DNA from: Streptomyces bluensis
GTDB taxonomy: Bacteria > Actinomycetota > Actinomycetes > Streptomycetales > Streptomycetaceae
DNA length: 64,000 nt
NCBI RefSeq assembly: GCF_014650715.1
Contig: NZ_BMVM01000007.1
Span: 186,001 to 250,000, forward strand
Reading direction: 5' to 3'
Part shown: one piece after another, positions 26,353 through 34,536 of the stretch
Position numbering within the stretch: position 1 is the stretch's first letter
Layout: each line of letters begins with the position of its first letter
Notes under the pieces: model-generated
What the model was told of the DNA's origin: nothing
Database searches by the model: none
What the model saw: the letters and a program-made list of their open reading frames with translations, nothing else
Made by a program: the position numbers and the translations under genes

Positions 26353-27273
26353 TCAGCCCCGCAGCCGGTTCAGCTTCCGTCGGGCCGGGCCCAGGGCGCG
26401 CCCCCGCCGCATCAGCCCCTTCCACGGGTCGGTGCGCGCCTGGTCGACGGCGTCCGCGACGGACCAGCGACGGGCGTCGACGCCCCGGTCGTCGAGCTGG
26501 TCCCAGGTGAGCGGGGTGGCCACCGGCGCGCCCGGCCTGGCGCGCACGGTGAAGGGGGCGACCGCGGTCTGCGCGTACGCGTTGCGCTGCACGTCGAGGT
26601 AGAGCCGGTCGCCGCGGTCCTGCTTGCGGACGGCCGTGGTGAACGCGTCGGGGTGATCGCGGGCGAGCAGTTCGGCGACGTCCCGGGCGAACTCACGGAC
26701 CTCGTCGAAGCCGTGGCGGCCGCCCAGGGGCACCACGACATGCAGTCCTCGCGAGCCGGTGGTCATCAGGCCCGCCGGCAGTCCCAGCTCGTCGAGCAGC
26801 CCGCCGAGCCGCCGGGCGGCCTGCCGTACCTGGCCGAAGTCGTCCTCGGCCGGATCGAGGTCGAAGACCAGGCGGTCGGGCCGGTCGAGCCCGCCCGCCC
26901 GGGACAGCCAGCGGTGCAGGGTGAGGCATGCCTGGTCGGCGAGGTACACCAGGGTGGCCGTGTCGTCGCACACCGTGTGGCAGACGGTGCCGCCCTCCTT
27001 GGGCACCTCGATCCGCCTGATCCACTCCGGGTAGTGCTCGGGCGTGTTCTTCTGCATGAACCGCTGCCCCTCGACGCCGTCGGGCAGCCGTTCCAGCATC
27101 AGGGGCCGCCCCCGCAGATGGGGCAGCATGAACGGGGCGACGGACCGGTAGTACTCGACGAGGTCGCCCTTCGTGTACTCCTTGGCGTCCCCGCTGCCGG
27201 GGAAGAGCACCTTGTCCGGCCGCTGGATCTCCACGGTGCGGCGGCCGGCCCGTACCGTGCGCGCCCTTGCCAT
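26353..27273 (-). CDS. ligD: LigD-type polymerase/primase domain protein (NHEJ)
   Basis: The 306-residue protein is a stand-alone archaeo-eukaryotic-primase-type polymerase domain as in LigD: it begins with VEIQRPDKVLFPGSGDAKEY and YTKGDLVEYYRSVAPF, and has the metal-binding DLDP near 137, SRGLHVVVPL near 173 and DRLYLDVQRNAYAQT near 222. It fills or extends ends during non-homologous end joining. The ligase and nuclease domains are not present and no ku gene is adjacent. It is 39 nt downstream of the transketolase gene. Confidence 0.93.
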   Translation of the reverse strand: MARARTVRAGRRTVEIQRPDKVLFPGSGDAKEYTKGDLVEYYRSVAPFMLPHLRGRPLMLERLPDGVEGQRFMQKNTPEHYPEWIRRIEVPKEGGTVCHTVCDDTATLVYLADQACLTLHRWLSRAGGLDRPDRLVFDLDPAEDDFGQVRQAARRLGGLLDELGLPAGLMTTGSRGLHVVVPLGGRHGFDEVREFARDVAELLARDHPDAFTTAVRKQDRGDRLYLDVQRNAYAQTAVAPFTVRARPGAPVATPLTWDQLDDRGVDARRWSVADAVDQARTDPWKGLMRRGRALGPARRKLNRLRG

Positions 27274-27312
27274 AGGGGCCTCCCTGTTCCGGCTGTTGCG
27301 GATCGTGACGGG

Positions 27313-29160
27313 TCAGGGCACCACGGCGTGCTCCACCAGCAGCCGGGCCGCCGCCGCGATCGACTCGGCGTCGATGCCCGCGGCGTGCAGCTGCTCGGCG
27401 GGTGTGGCCGAGCCCGGCATGTTCCGCACGGCGAGCCGGACCAGGCGCGGCACCGGGCGCCCGTCCAGGAACGCGTCCGTCACCGCGTCACCGATGCCGC
27501 CCTCCGTACGGTGGTCCTCGACGGTCACCAGGCAACCGGTGCGTTCGGCGGCCTCGCGCAGGGTGCGGCGGTCGACGGGCTTGACCGAGTACAGATCGAT
27601 CACCCGTACCCCGATGCCCTCGCCCTCCAGCGCCTCGGCCGCGGCGAGCGCCTCATGGACGGTGACCCCGGCCGCGACGAGAGTGAGCCGGTCGTGGTCG
27701 CCGGCCTTCAGCACCTTGCTGCCGCCGATGGGGAACTCCTCGGTCGGGCTGTAGATCACGGGGCTCGCCCCGCGGGACGTCCGCAGGTAGCGGATGCCCT
27801 CCTGGCCCGCCATCGCGCCGATCAGCTTGGCCGTCTGGTTGGCGTCGCACGGATACAGCACGGTCGAACCGTGGAGCGCCCGGAACATCGCGAGGTCCTC
27901 CAGGCCCATCTGGGAGGGCCCGTCCTGGCCGATGGCGACGCCCGCGTGCGAGCCGACGAGGTTAAGTCCGGCGCCGCTGATCGAGGCCATCCGCAGGAAG
28001 TCGTGGGCCCGGGTGAAGAACGCCGCGAACGTGGACGCGTAGGGCACCCAGCCGCGCGCCGCGAACCCGACCGCGGCGGCGACCATCTGCTGCTCGGCGA
28101 TGTAGCACTCGAAGAAGCGGTCGGGGTGTTCCTTGGCGAAGAACTCGGAGCGCGTGGAGTCGCTGACCTCGCCGTCCAGGGCGACGATGTCGCCGCGGGC
28201 CGTGCCGAGGGCGGCGAGGGCGCTCCCGTAGGCGTCACGGGTCGGGACCTCGTCGCCGAGTTCGTAGCGCGGCAGGTCGAGGTGGCCCGTCCGTACGGCG
28301 TGCAGCATCCGGGCCGCGGGTGGCGGCTGGACCTCGATGTGGAGGTCCCGGACGCCGCCGAGCTCCGCGATCGCCTCCTCGGGCTCCGGCAGCGGCTTGC
28401 CGTGCAGTCCCTCGCGGTCCTGGACGGACGCGACGCCCTTGCCCTTGAGGGTGCGGGCGAGGATCACGGTGGGCTGGCCGCGGGTGGAGAGGGCCTCGCC
28501 GTACGCCCGGTCGATCGCGTCCACGTCATGGCCGTCGATCTCGATGGTGTGCCAGTCGAAGGCCCGGAAGCGGCGGGCGTACGCGGGGAGGTCGTGCCCG
28601 TGCCGGGTGGGACCGCGCTGGCCGAGCCGGTTGACGTCGACGATCGCCACGAGGTTGTCGAGGTGCTCGTACCCGGCGTGCTCGGCGGCCTCCCAGATGG
28701 AGCCCTCCGCGAGTTCGCTGTCGCCGCACAGCACCCACACCCGGTATCCGGTGCGGTCGAGCCGCTTGCCGGCCAGCGCGAGACCGACGCCGACGGGCAG
28801 CCCCTGGCCGAGCGAGCCGGTGGCGGTCTCCACCCACGGCAGGCGCCGCGGGGTCGGGTGCCCTTCGAGCCGGCTGCCGAGCTTGCGGTACGTCATCAAC
28901 TCGGTCTCGCTGATGGCGCCCACCGCCTTGTACGCGGCGTACAGCAGCGGGGAGGCATGGCCCTTGGAGAGGACGAAGCGGTCGTTGGCGGAGTGCTGTG
29001 GGCGGTCGAAGTCGTAGCGGAAGTGGCGGGCGAGCAGGACGGCCATGAGATCGGCGGCCGACATGGAGGAGGTGGGGTGACCGGAGTTCGCGGCGGCCGA
29101 GGCGCGGACGCTGTCGACGCGCAACTGCTGGGCGTACTCGGTGAGCTGACGGCTCTTCAT
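27313..29160 (-). CDS. tkt: Transketolase
   Basis: The 615-residue protein contains both halves of a transketolase: SGHPTSSMSAADLMAVLLARH and SKGHASPLLYAAYKAVG at the N-terminus, the ThDP motif beginning GDSELAEGSIWEAAEHAG near 145, and the pyrimidine domain with FFECYIAEQQMVAAAVGFAA. It is of the shorter (about 620-residue) type. It should transfer two-carbon units in the pentose phosphate pathway. A Streptomyces chromosome normally has another tkt next to tal, so this may be a secondary copy. Its start overlaps the ndh stop by four bases. Confidence 0.92.
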   Translation of the reverse strand: MKSRQLTEYAQQLRVDSVRASAAANSGHPTSSMSAADLMAVLLARHFRYDFDRPQHSANDRFVLSKGHASPLLYAAYKAVGAISETELMTYRKLGSRLEGHPTPRRLPWVETATGSLGQGLPVGVGLALAGKRLDRTGYRVWVLCGDSELAEGSIWEAAEHAGYEHLDNLVAIVDVNRLGQRGPTRHGHDLPAYARRFRAFDWHTIEIDGHDVDAIDRAYGEALSTRGQPTVILARTLKGKGVASVQDREGLHGKPLPEPEEAIAELGGVRDLHIEVQPPPAARMLHAVRTGHLDLPRYELGDEVPTRDAYGSALAALGTARGDIVALDGEVSDSTRSEFFAKEHPDRFFECYIAEQQMVAAAVGFAARGWVPYASTFAAFFTRAHDFLRMASISGAGLNLVGSHAGVAIGQDGPSQMGLEDLAMFRALHGSTVLYPCDANQTAKLIGAMAGQEGIRYLRTSRGASPVIYSPTEEFPIGGSKVLKAGDHDRLTLVAAGVTVHEALAAAEALEGEGIGVRVIDLYSVKPVDRRTLREAAERTGCLVTVEDHRTEGGIGDAVTDAFLDGRPVPRLVRLAVRNMPGSATPAEQLHAAGIDAESIAAAARLLVEHAVVP

Positions 29161-30593
29161 GAGTCTTTCTCCGTCTCTGACTTCTGCTCCGATGCCCGCA
29201 CCGGCCCGGGCTCTTCCGGGAGTGGGGACACCTCCTGACCGGACTTCCCGGGTGCTTCCCCTTCCGGCTCACGTCCGGCGGGCCCCGGTGTTCCCGGAAC
29301 CCGCGCCAGCTCCGGCGAGGACGTGTCCAGGGGCACCGACCAGGACCGTACGAGCCCCAACTGGACGCCCTGGCGCGGCAGTACGGCGTCCAGGAACCAG
29401 TCCGCGGCGACCCGGACGCGGTTGCCGGGCATGGCGGCGAGGTGGTAAGCGCGGGTGACGGCGTCGGCGAGCCGACCGGAGAGCGGGACACCGAAGGGGT
29501 TGGCCGCGGCCTTGGCACCGCCGAGGTCGACGGTGAAGCCCATGTCACGGTGGCGGTAGACGCGGCGCTCGCCCCTGCCGAGGGAGGCGAGGACGTTGTG
29601 GGCCGCGACCTTGCCCTGCCGCCAGGCGTGCTGGGCCGTCATCGGCGTGTACTGGCCCGGCTTCTCCAGGTCCGGCACGGCGGCCGCGTCCCCACAGGCG
29701 AACACGTCGGGGTGGCCGGGCACCTGGAGGTACGGGTCGACGAGCAGCCGCCCGCGCTCCAGGGGCCGCCCGATGCGCTCGACGAACGGGTCGGGCCGGA
29801 CCCCGACGCACCACACGAGCGTGCGTGTGTCGATGAACTCGCCGTCGCTGAGCCGTACTCCGGTGGGCGTGGCCTCCTGCACGGACGTCTCGGTCCGTAC
29901 GTCCACGCCCCGCCGGCGCAGCACCCGGTCGGCGGTGCGGGAGAGCCGCTCGTCCAGTTCGGGCAGCACGCGCGGCGCGATGTCGATCAGCATCCAGCGC
30001 GGCCGCATGCCCTCCCGCAGGGGCTGCTTGCGCACCAGCGAGTCGGTGTACAACTGCCCGTGCGCGGCGACCTCCGTGCCCGTGTAGCCCGCGCCGACGA
30101 CCACGAAGGTGCATCGCGCGGCACAGCTCTTGGGGTCGTCGGACGCGGCGGCGAGTTCCATCTGCCGGGTCACGTGGTCGCGCAGGTACAGCGCCTCGGG
30201 CATCCCCCGGAAACCGTGCGCGTGTTCGGCGACGCCGGGGATGGGCAACAGCTTGTTGACGCTGCCGACGGCGAGCACGAGCCGGTCGTACGCCAGCGTG
30301 CCCCCGTCGCCCTCGGGGTCCGTGTAGTGCACGGTGCGCCCGTCGAGGTCGATGCCGTCGGCCTCGCCGAGCACCAGCCGTACGTGGGGCAGGGTACCGG
30401 CGAGGGAGACGCTGACCCGGCGTGGCTCCAGGAGTCCGGCGGCGACCTGCGGCAGCAGGGGCAGGTACAGGAAGTAGTCCGTCGGGTTGAGCAGGGTGAT
30501 GTCGGCCTTGTTCCGGGTCAGCCGCGCCAGGGTGCGGGCCGCCCGGTAGCCGGCGAAGCCGGCACCGACGATCACGATGCGGGGTCGACTCAC
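29157..30593 (-). CDS. Type II NADH dehydrogenase-like FAD oxidoreductase
   Basis: The 478-residue protein has two Rossmann motifs, GAGFAG (10-15) and VVVGAGYTGTEVAAH (about 165), the FLYLPLLPQVAAGLLEPR segment, and the FAD motif DVFACGDAAAVPD near 305. This fits NDH-2, a peripheral membrane enzyme that moves electrons from NADH to quinone without pumping protons. The last 50 residues form a Pro/Glu-rich tail not typical of the family. It is coupled to tkt. Confidence 0.9.
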   Translation of the reverse strand: MSRPRIVIVGAGFAGYRAARTLARLTRNKADITLLNPTDYFLYLPLLPQVAAGLLEPRRVSVSLAGTLPHVRLVLGEADGIDLDGRTVHYTDPEGDGGTLAYDRLVLAVGSVNKLLPIPGVAEHAHGFRGMPEALYLRDHVTRQMELAAASDDPKSCAARCTFVVVGAGYTGTEVAAHGQLYTDSLVRKQPLREGMRPRWMLIDIAPRVLPELDERLSRTADRVLRRRGVDVRTETSVQEATPTGVRLSDGEFIDTRTLVWCVGVRPDPFVERIGRPLERGRLLVDPYLQVPGHPDVFACGDAAAVPDLEKPGQYTPMTAQHAWRQGKVAAHNVLASLGRGERRVYRHRDMGFTVDLGGAKAAANPFGVPLSGRLADAVTRAYHLAAMPGNRVRVAADWFLDAVLPRQGVQLGLVRSWSVPLDTSSPELARVPGTPGPAGREPEGEAPGKSGQEVSPLPEEPGPVRASEQKSETEKDS

Positions 30594-30810
30594 GGTTCGC
30601 CTCCTGGGAGGTCGCGTACGGGGGCCTACCGCGTCCCCCTGGGCAGGGCGCCCAAACGTCCATGGGTTTCCACCGCGGCCTCCGGGTACCCGAACCGCGG
30701 TCCCCCCGCGGGCTCTCGGCCCGGACGGTGTTCCCTCTCCTCACTGTCCGGGCCGAGCACACGGGTACGGGGAGCCAGGGCCTGTTGCGAAAGTCCCGCA
30801 CCCCTGTCGC

Positions 30811-31872
30811 TCACCCGCACCGGCCGACCCGTCGCCGTACCGCCAGCACGGCCGCCGTGCCTCCGAGCGCTGTGCCGCCCAGCACCGCCCCCGCGCCCAG
30901 CCGCCCCCGGTTCCGGGAGAACCACTCCTCGGCGCTGTCCGCCTGGGCCTCGTCGTCGAAGCGCCCGTGCGCCCCGAAGTCCCGGCCGTGCGGCCCGTCG
31001 GCCGGGCTCCACAGGTTCCCCGGCTCGGCCTGCTCCCCCTTCTCGCGCTGCGCGTCGAACGCCGTCCGCGCCAGATACCGGTCCAGCACTCCGGGGGCGA
31101 CGGCGTTGGCCAGCAGTGTCGCGACCGTGGAGCCGCCCACCCAGTACTCGCGCCGCCGCGCGTGGCCCGCCGCGTGCACGACGGCCCGCGCGGCCACCTC
31201 GGGCTGGTAGACCGGCGCGACGGGCCGGGCCCGCCCGGCCACGCGGCTCAACACCCAGTCGAACTGGGGAGTGTTGAGGGCCGGGAGCTGCACCATCGTC
31301 GTCCGCACCCCCGACCCCGCGTGCAGCAGTTCGCACCGCAACGACTCGTTGAACCCCTGGATCGCGTGCTTGGCCCCGCAGTACGCGGACTGCAGCGGGA
31401 TCCCCCGGTACGCGAGCGCCGACCCGACCTGCACGATCGTCCCCCGGTCACGGGGCACCATGTGCCGCAGCGCCGCCCGGGTCCCGAACACACAGCCCAG
31501 ATACGTCACCTCGGTGACCCGGCGGTACTCGTCGGGCGTGATGTCCGTGAACGGGGCGAAGACCCCGGCGAACGCGTTGTTCACCCAGACGTCGATCCGC
31601 CCGAACTCGTCGGCGACCTGCTGGGCCGCGTCCTCCACCGCCTTCGCGTCGGACACGTCGACGGTGACGACGAGCGCCTCTCCCCCGGCGCGCTCCACCT
31701 CGTCCGCGGCCGCGGCGAGCCCCTCGCGTCCCCGGGCGAGCAGGGCGACCCGGTCGCCCCGGGCGGCGAAGGCCCGTGCCGTGGCCCGGCCCACGCCGCC
31801 GCTGGCCCCGGTCACCACGACAGTCCTGCGGCTCCTCGGCAGTCGTCTCCTCAGTGGCCGGTGATTCAGCAT
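30811..31872 (-). CDS. Short-chain dehydrogenase with C-terminal membrane tail
   Basis: The 353-residue protein is a classical SDR: TGASGGVG (21-28), NNAF near 110, the catalytic Ser in VGSALAY and YCGAKH with the Tyr-Lys pair (about 150-175). After the SDR core it runs on for about 100 residues, ending in a Gly/Ala hydrophobic segment (GAGAVLGGTALGGTAAVLAV) and a basic end, so it may be tail-anchored. The substrate is unknown. It lies upstream of the ndh gene. Confidence 0.88.
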   Translation of the reverse strand: MLNHRPLRRRLPRSRRTVVVTGASGGVGRATARAFAARGDRVALLARGREGLAAAADEVERAGGEALVVTVDVSDAKAVEDAAQQVADEFGRIDVWVNNAFAGVFAPFTDITPDEYRRVTEVTYLGCVFGTRAALRHMVPRDRGTIVQVGSALAYRGIPLQSAYCGAKHAIQGFNESLRCELLHAGSGVRTTMVQLPALNTPQFDWVLSRVAGRARPVAPVYQPEVAARAVVHAAGHARRREYWVGGSTVATLLANAVAPGVLDRYLARTAFDAQREKGEQAEPGNLWSPADGPHGRDFGAHGRFDDEAQADSAEEWFSRNRGRLGAGAVLGGTALGGTAAVLAVRRRVGRCG

Positions 31873-31986
31873 GGTCCTGTCCCCTGTTCCGGGAGGTGGC
31901 TTCCGGTCATGTCGACGGGCCGGCTCGTCTCGAAGGGCCGGCTCATGTCCAGCGGCCGGTTCCTGCCGGACGGCCGCCGCATCCGC

Positions 31987-32493
31987 TCACCGCTCCCAGC
32001 GGTGCGGTGCTCCGGGGTCCGTGTCGTCCGGGCGCGGCACTCCCGTCCCAGGGGCACCGGGGCCCGGTGCACCCGGGGCTCCGGCCGTCCCGCCGACACC
32101 GCCGGGCGCGACGGGCGGCGTCGGCGGCTGGCCGGGGCCGCGCCCGCCCGGGGGCGTCACGGGGGACGTGCCGGGCGCCGTCTCGGGGGCGGGCCGGGAC
32201 ATGGAGGGACGCGCCGCGCTGCGCAGCGCGTACGCCGCGGCGCCCAGCAGCACCGCCGTGACCAGCGCGGCGGCCCAGCCGGGCAGGCCCAGGGCGAGCG
32301 CCAGGCCGATGGTGAGGGCGAGCGCGGCGCCCGCGTACAGGGCGACGGCGCCGGACGCCGCGTACAGCGTGGCCGTGCGCCGCTGCTTGCGGGTCTGCTG
32401 CCGCAGCTCGTCACGCACGGTCTCGCGGGCGACCTGCGCCAGCTCGTCGACCAGATCCTTGTCCAGGTGTTCCAGGTGATCCAAAGGCTTCAT
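31987..32493 (-). CDS. Holin-like (DUF1469/phage holin family) membrane protein
   Basis: The 168-residue protein starts MKPLDHLEHLDKDLVDELAQ, has two transmembrane helices at about 50-100 (ALYAGAALALTIGLALALGL, AALVTAVLLGAAAYAL), and a long Pro/Gly/Thr-rich C-terminal tail. This resembles the actinobacterial DUF1469/holin-superfamily III proteins, which are not phage holins but membrane proteins of unknown role. I chose the ATG at 32493 rather than a GTG at 32520. Confidence 0.75.
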   Translation of the reverse strand: MKPLDHLEHLDKDLVDELAQVARETVRDELRQQTRKQRRTATLYAASGAVALYAGAALALTIGLALALGLPGWAAALVTAVLLGAAAYALRSAARPSMSRPAPETAPGTSPVTPPGGRGPGQPPTPPVAPGGVGGTAGAPGAPGPGAPGTGVPRPDDTDPGAPHRWER

Positions 32494-32606
32494 GAGCCGC
32501 GAGTACCCGCGCCCCACCACGCGTAACGCCGCTCGTCACCACCGGCGGATTCCGGGGAGATCCGGAGGATCCCCGGGAAACGATCTCCTGCGCGGCCCGC
32601 CCCAAC

Positions 32607-32612
32607 TAGGCT
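32607..32612 (+). promoter_or_regulatory. Candidate -10 of a leaderless promoter
   Basis: TAGGCT lies 6 nt before the ATG at 32619; no ribosome binding site is present. Confidence 0.4.
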
Positions 32613-32618
32613 CGGCAC

Positions 32619-32972
32619 ATGGAAATTCTGGGAGCCACGCTGCGCATCTGCGTCGACGACCTGGAGACCACGGTCCCCTTCTACGAACGGCTCGCGGGCG
32701 GCCGGGCCCTGCGCTTCGAGCGCGGTGGCGTCCAGGTGGCCGCCGTCGGCTGCTTCCTGCTGATGAGCGGTCCCGAGGCCGAGCTGGAGGTGCTCCGCAA
32801 GGTCGCCGCCACCATCGCCGTCAAGGATGTGGACGAGGCCCACCAGGTCCTCACCGACTCGGGCGCCCACGTCCTGGCAGGCCCGGTGGGGACGCCCGCG
32901 GGCCGCAATCTGATCGCGATGCACCCGGACGGCTCGATCTACGAGTACGCGGACCGTCGCGCGTCCGAGTGA
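32619..32972 (+). CDS. VOC/glyoxalase family protein
   Basis: The 117-residue protein shows the VOC beta-alpha-beta-beta-beta pattern in two halves: ILGATLRICVDDLETTVPFY, then ATIAVKDVDEAHQVLTDSGA and NLIAMHPDGSIYEY. These small proteins bind a metal and act as glyoxalase, dioxygenase or resistance proteins, but typical metal ligands are few here (the first His/Gln is not evident), so the reaction is unknown. The reading direction converges with the arginase-like gene, 17 nt apart. Confidence 0.8.
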   Translation: MEILGATLRICVDDLETTVPFYERLAGGRALRFERGGVQVAAVGCFLLMSGPEAELEVLRKVAATIAVKDVDEAHQVLTDSGAHVLAGPVGTPAGRNLIAMHPDGSIYEYADRRASE

Positions 32973-32989
32973 GCACCGGCGCTGACGGC

Positions 32990-33895
32990 TCAGTCGGCCG
33001 TGCGGGAGAACGCCGCCACGATGACGTCGCTGAGCAGGGCCCCGGCCGTGCCGTCCGGGTCGAGATCGGGGTCGTAGATGGTGACGTTGAGGCCCGCACA
33101 GTGCGGTGAGGTGACCAGGGGCCGCAGCAGGGCGACGAGTTCGTCGGGCAGCAGCCCGTCCGGGTCGGGGCTGTCGACGGCGGGCATCACCGAGGGGTCC
33201 AGGACGTCGGCGTCGAGGTGCACCCAGAAGCCGTCCAGCTGGGGCACCTCGAAGCTCTGTGCGGTTGCCCGCCCGAGCTCCTCGGGACCCCGGGTGCGCA
33301 GGTCGCCCACCGTCACCGTGGGGATCTTGAGGGCGCCCAGCTCGGCCAGATCGTCCGCGAACGCGTCGCGGACGCCGAAGAGCCGTATGTCCTCGTCGCG
33401 CACGTACGGCTCGCGTCCCTCCAGGTTCGTCAGGTCGTCCTGCCCGCGCCCGGTGGCGAGGGCGAGCTCCTCCCCGCCCGCGGCACCGACCCGGTCCGAG
33501 TTCCCCGGATGCCGGAAGTCGGCGGAGGCGTCCACCGCCACCAGCCCGTACCTCCCGACGCGGCGCAGCGCCAGCGACGCGCCGAGCTGGATGGAGCAGT
33601 CGCCGCCCAGGACGACGGGCAGGTCTCCGGCGCGGACATACTGCTCGATCCGGTCGGCCAGCCTGGGGGTGTACGCGGCGATGGCCGCCGCGTTGAACAC
33701 GCCGTCGCCCTCCTGCCAGTCCCCCCGGTCGTAACGCGGCGGTACGACGACCCCGCCCTCCAGTGCGCCGAGTCGGCGCACGATGCCCTGCTCGCGCAGG
33801 GCCCCAGCGAGCTTGTAGCAGCCGGGCACGGTGCCGCGGGCGGGCGGGCGCAGGCCCAGGTTGGACGGGGCGTCCACGACGACGAGGGTTCTCAT
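32990..33895 (-). CDS. Arginase/agmatinase-family protein with altered metal site
   Basis: The 301-residue protein has the ureohydrolase fold landmarks, but the manganese ligands are partly replaced: GGDCS instead of GGDHS (about 95), DASAD instead of DAHxD (about 120), whereas HLDADVLDP (about 228) is intact. GGDCS occurs in other arginase-like proteins, but loss of the second His is less usual. It may have lost ureohydrolase activity or hydrolyse another guanidino compound. The start MRTLVVVDAPSNLG at 33895 lies 26 nt beyond the GNAT gene stop, suggesting an operon. Confidence 0.8.
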   Translation of the reverse strand: MRTLVVVDAPSNLGLRPPARGTVPGCYKLAGALREQGIVRRLGALEGGVVVPPRYDRGDWQEGDGVFNAAAIAAYTPRLADRIEQYVRAGDLPVVLGGDCSIQLGASLALRRVGRYGLVAVDASADFRHPGNSDRVGAAGGEELALATGRGQDDLTNLEGREPYVRDEDIRLFGVRDAFADDLAELGALKIPTVTVGDLRTRGPEELGRATAQSFEVPQLDGFWVHLDADVLDPSVMPAVDSPDPDGLLPDELVALLRPLVTSPHCAGLNVTIYDPDLDPDGTAGALLSDVIVAAFSRTAD

Positions 33896-33921
33896 GGGCG
33901 CCATCCTCACGGACGGGAGGA

Positions 33922-34482
33922 CTACGGGGAAGACGGCCGCTTGGCGATCATCTCGGTGGTGATGGCCCACCGCTCGTGGTCCCGCCACGCGCCGTCGATG
34001 AACAGGAAGTCCGGTGAGAACCCCTCCAGCCGGAAGCCGCACCGCCGCGCGAGCGCGATGGACGCGGCGTTCCGGGGCTGCACGTTGATCTCCAGCCGGT
34101 GCAGGCCCATGGTGGTGAAGGCGTACTCGACGACGAGTCGCAGCCCCTCGGTCATGAGCCCCCGCCCCGCGGCGTGCGCGAAGGCCCCGTAGCCGAGGGC
34201 CCCGCACAGAAACGCCGCCTCGACGATGTTGCTGATGTTGATGTAGCCCGCGATGGCCCCGCCGTCCTTCTCACAGACGAGGAAACCCGCCTTCGTCGGG
34301 TCCTCGATCAGCCGCTCCGCATAGATGGCGAAGGCGGTGGGGGTGACCGGCGGGAACAGCCACGGGTGGTGCAGAGTCCTGCTCTCCCGCGCCCTGGCGG
34401 TGAACTCGGCGCGGTCGTCGTACGTGAGGTGCCGGATGCCCACGCGGGGGCCTTCGGCCAGGTAGGGAACGGTGTCGGACAC
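33922..34482 (-). CDS. GNAT acetyltransferase (RimJ/RimL type)
   Basis: The 186-residue protein (GTG start) has RHLTYDDRAEFTARARESR at the front, then the acetyl-CoA site region AGYINISNIVEAAFLCGALG and GRGLMTEGLRLVVEYAF, and the LEINVQPRNAASIALARRCG motif B typical of RimJ/RimL-type N-acetyltransferases. It probably acetylates a protein N-terminus or an amine; the substrate is unknown. On the minus strand TACCGT is 6 nt before the start, so it may be leaderless. Confidence 0.88.
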   Translation of the reverse strand: MSDTVPYLAEGPRVGIRHLTYDDRAEFTARARESRTLHHPWLFPPVTPTAFAIYAERLIEDPTKAGFLVCEKDGGAIAGYINISNIVEAAFLCGALGYGAFAHAAGRGLMTEGLRLVVEYAFTTMGLHRLEINVQPRNAASIALARRCGFRLEGFSPDFLFIDGAWRDHERWAITTEMIAKRPSSP

Positions 34483-34536
34483 CCCGCCACGGTATCCGGA
34501 GCACGCACCCGCGCGCCCGGGGGTCCCGGGCCCGCG

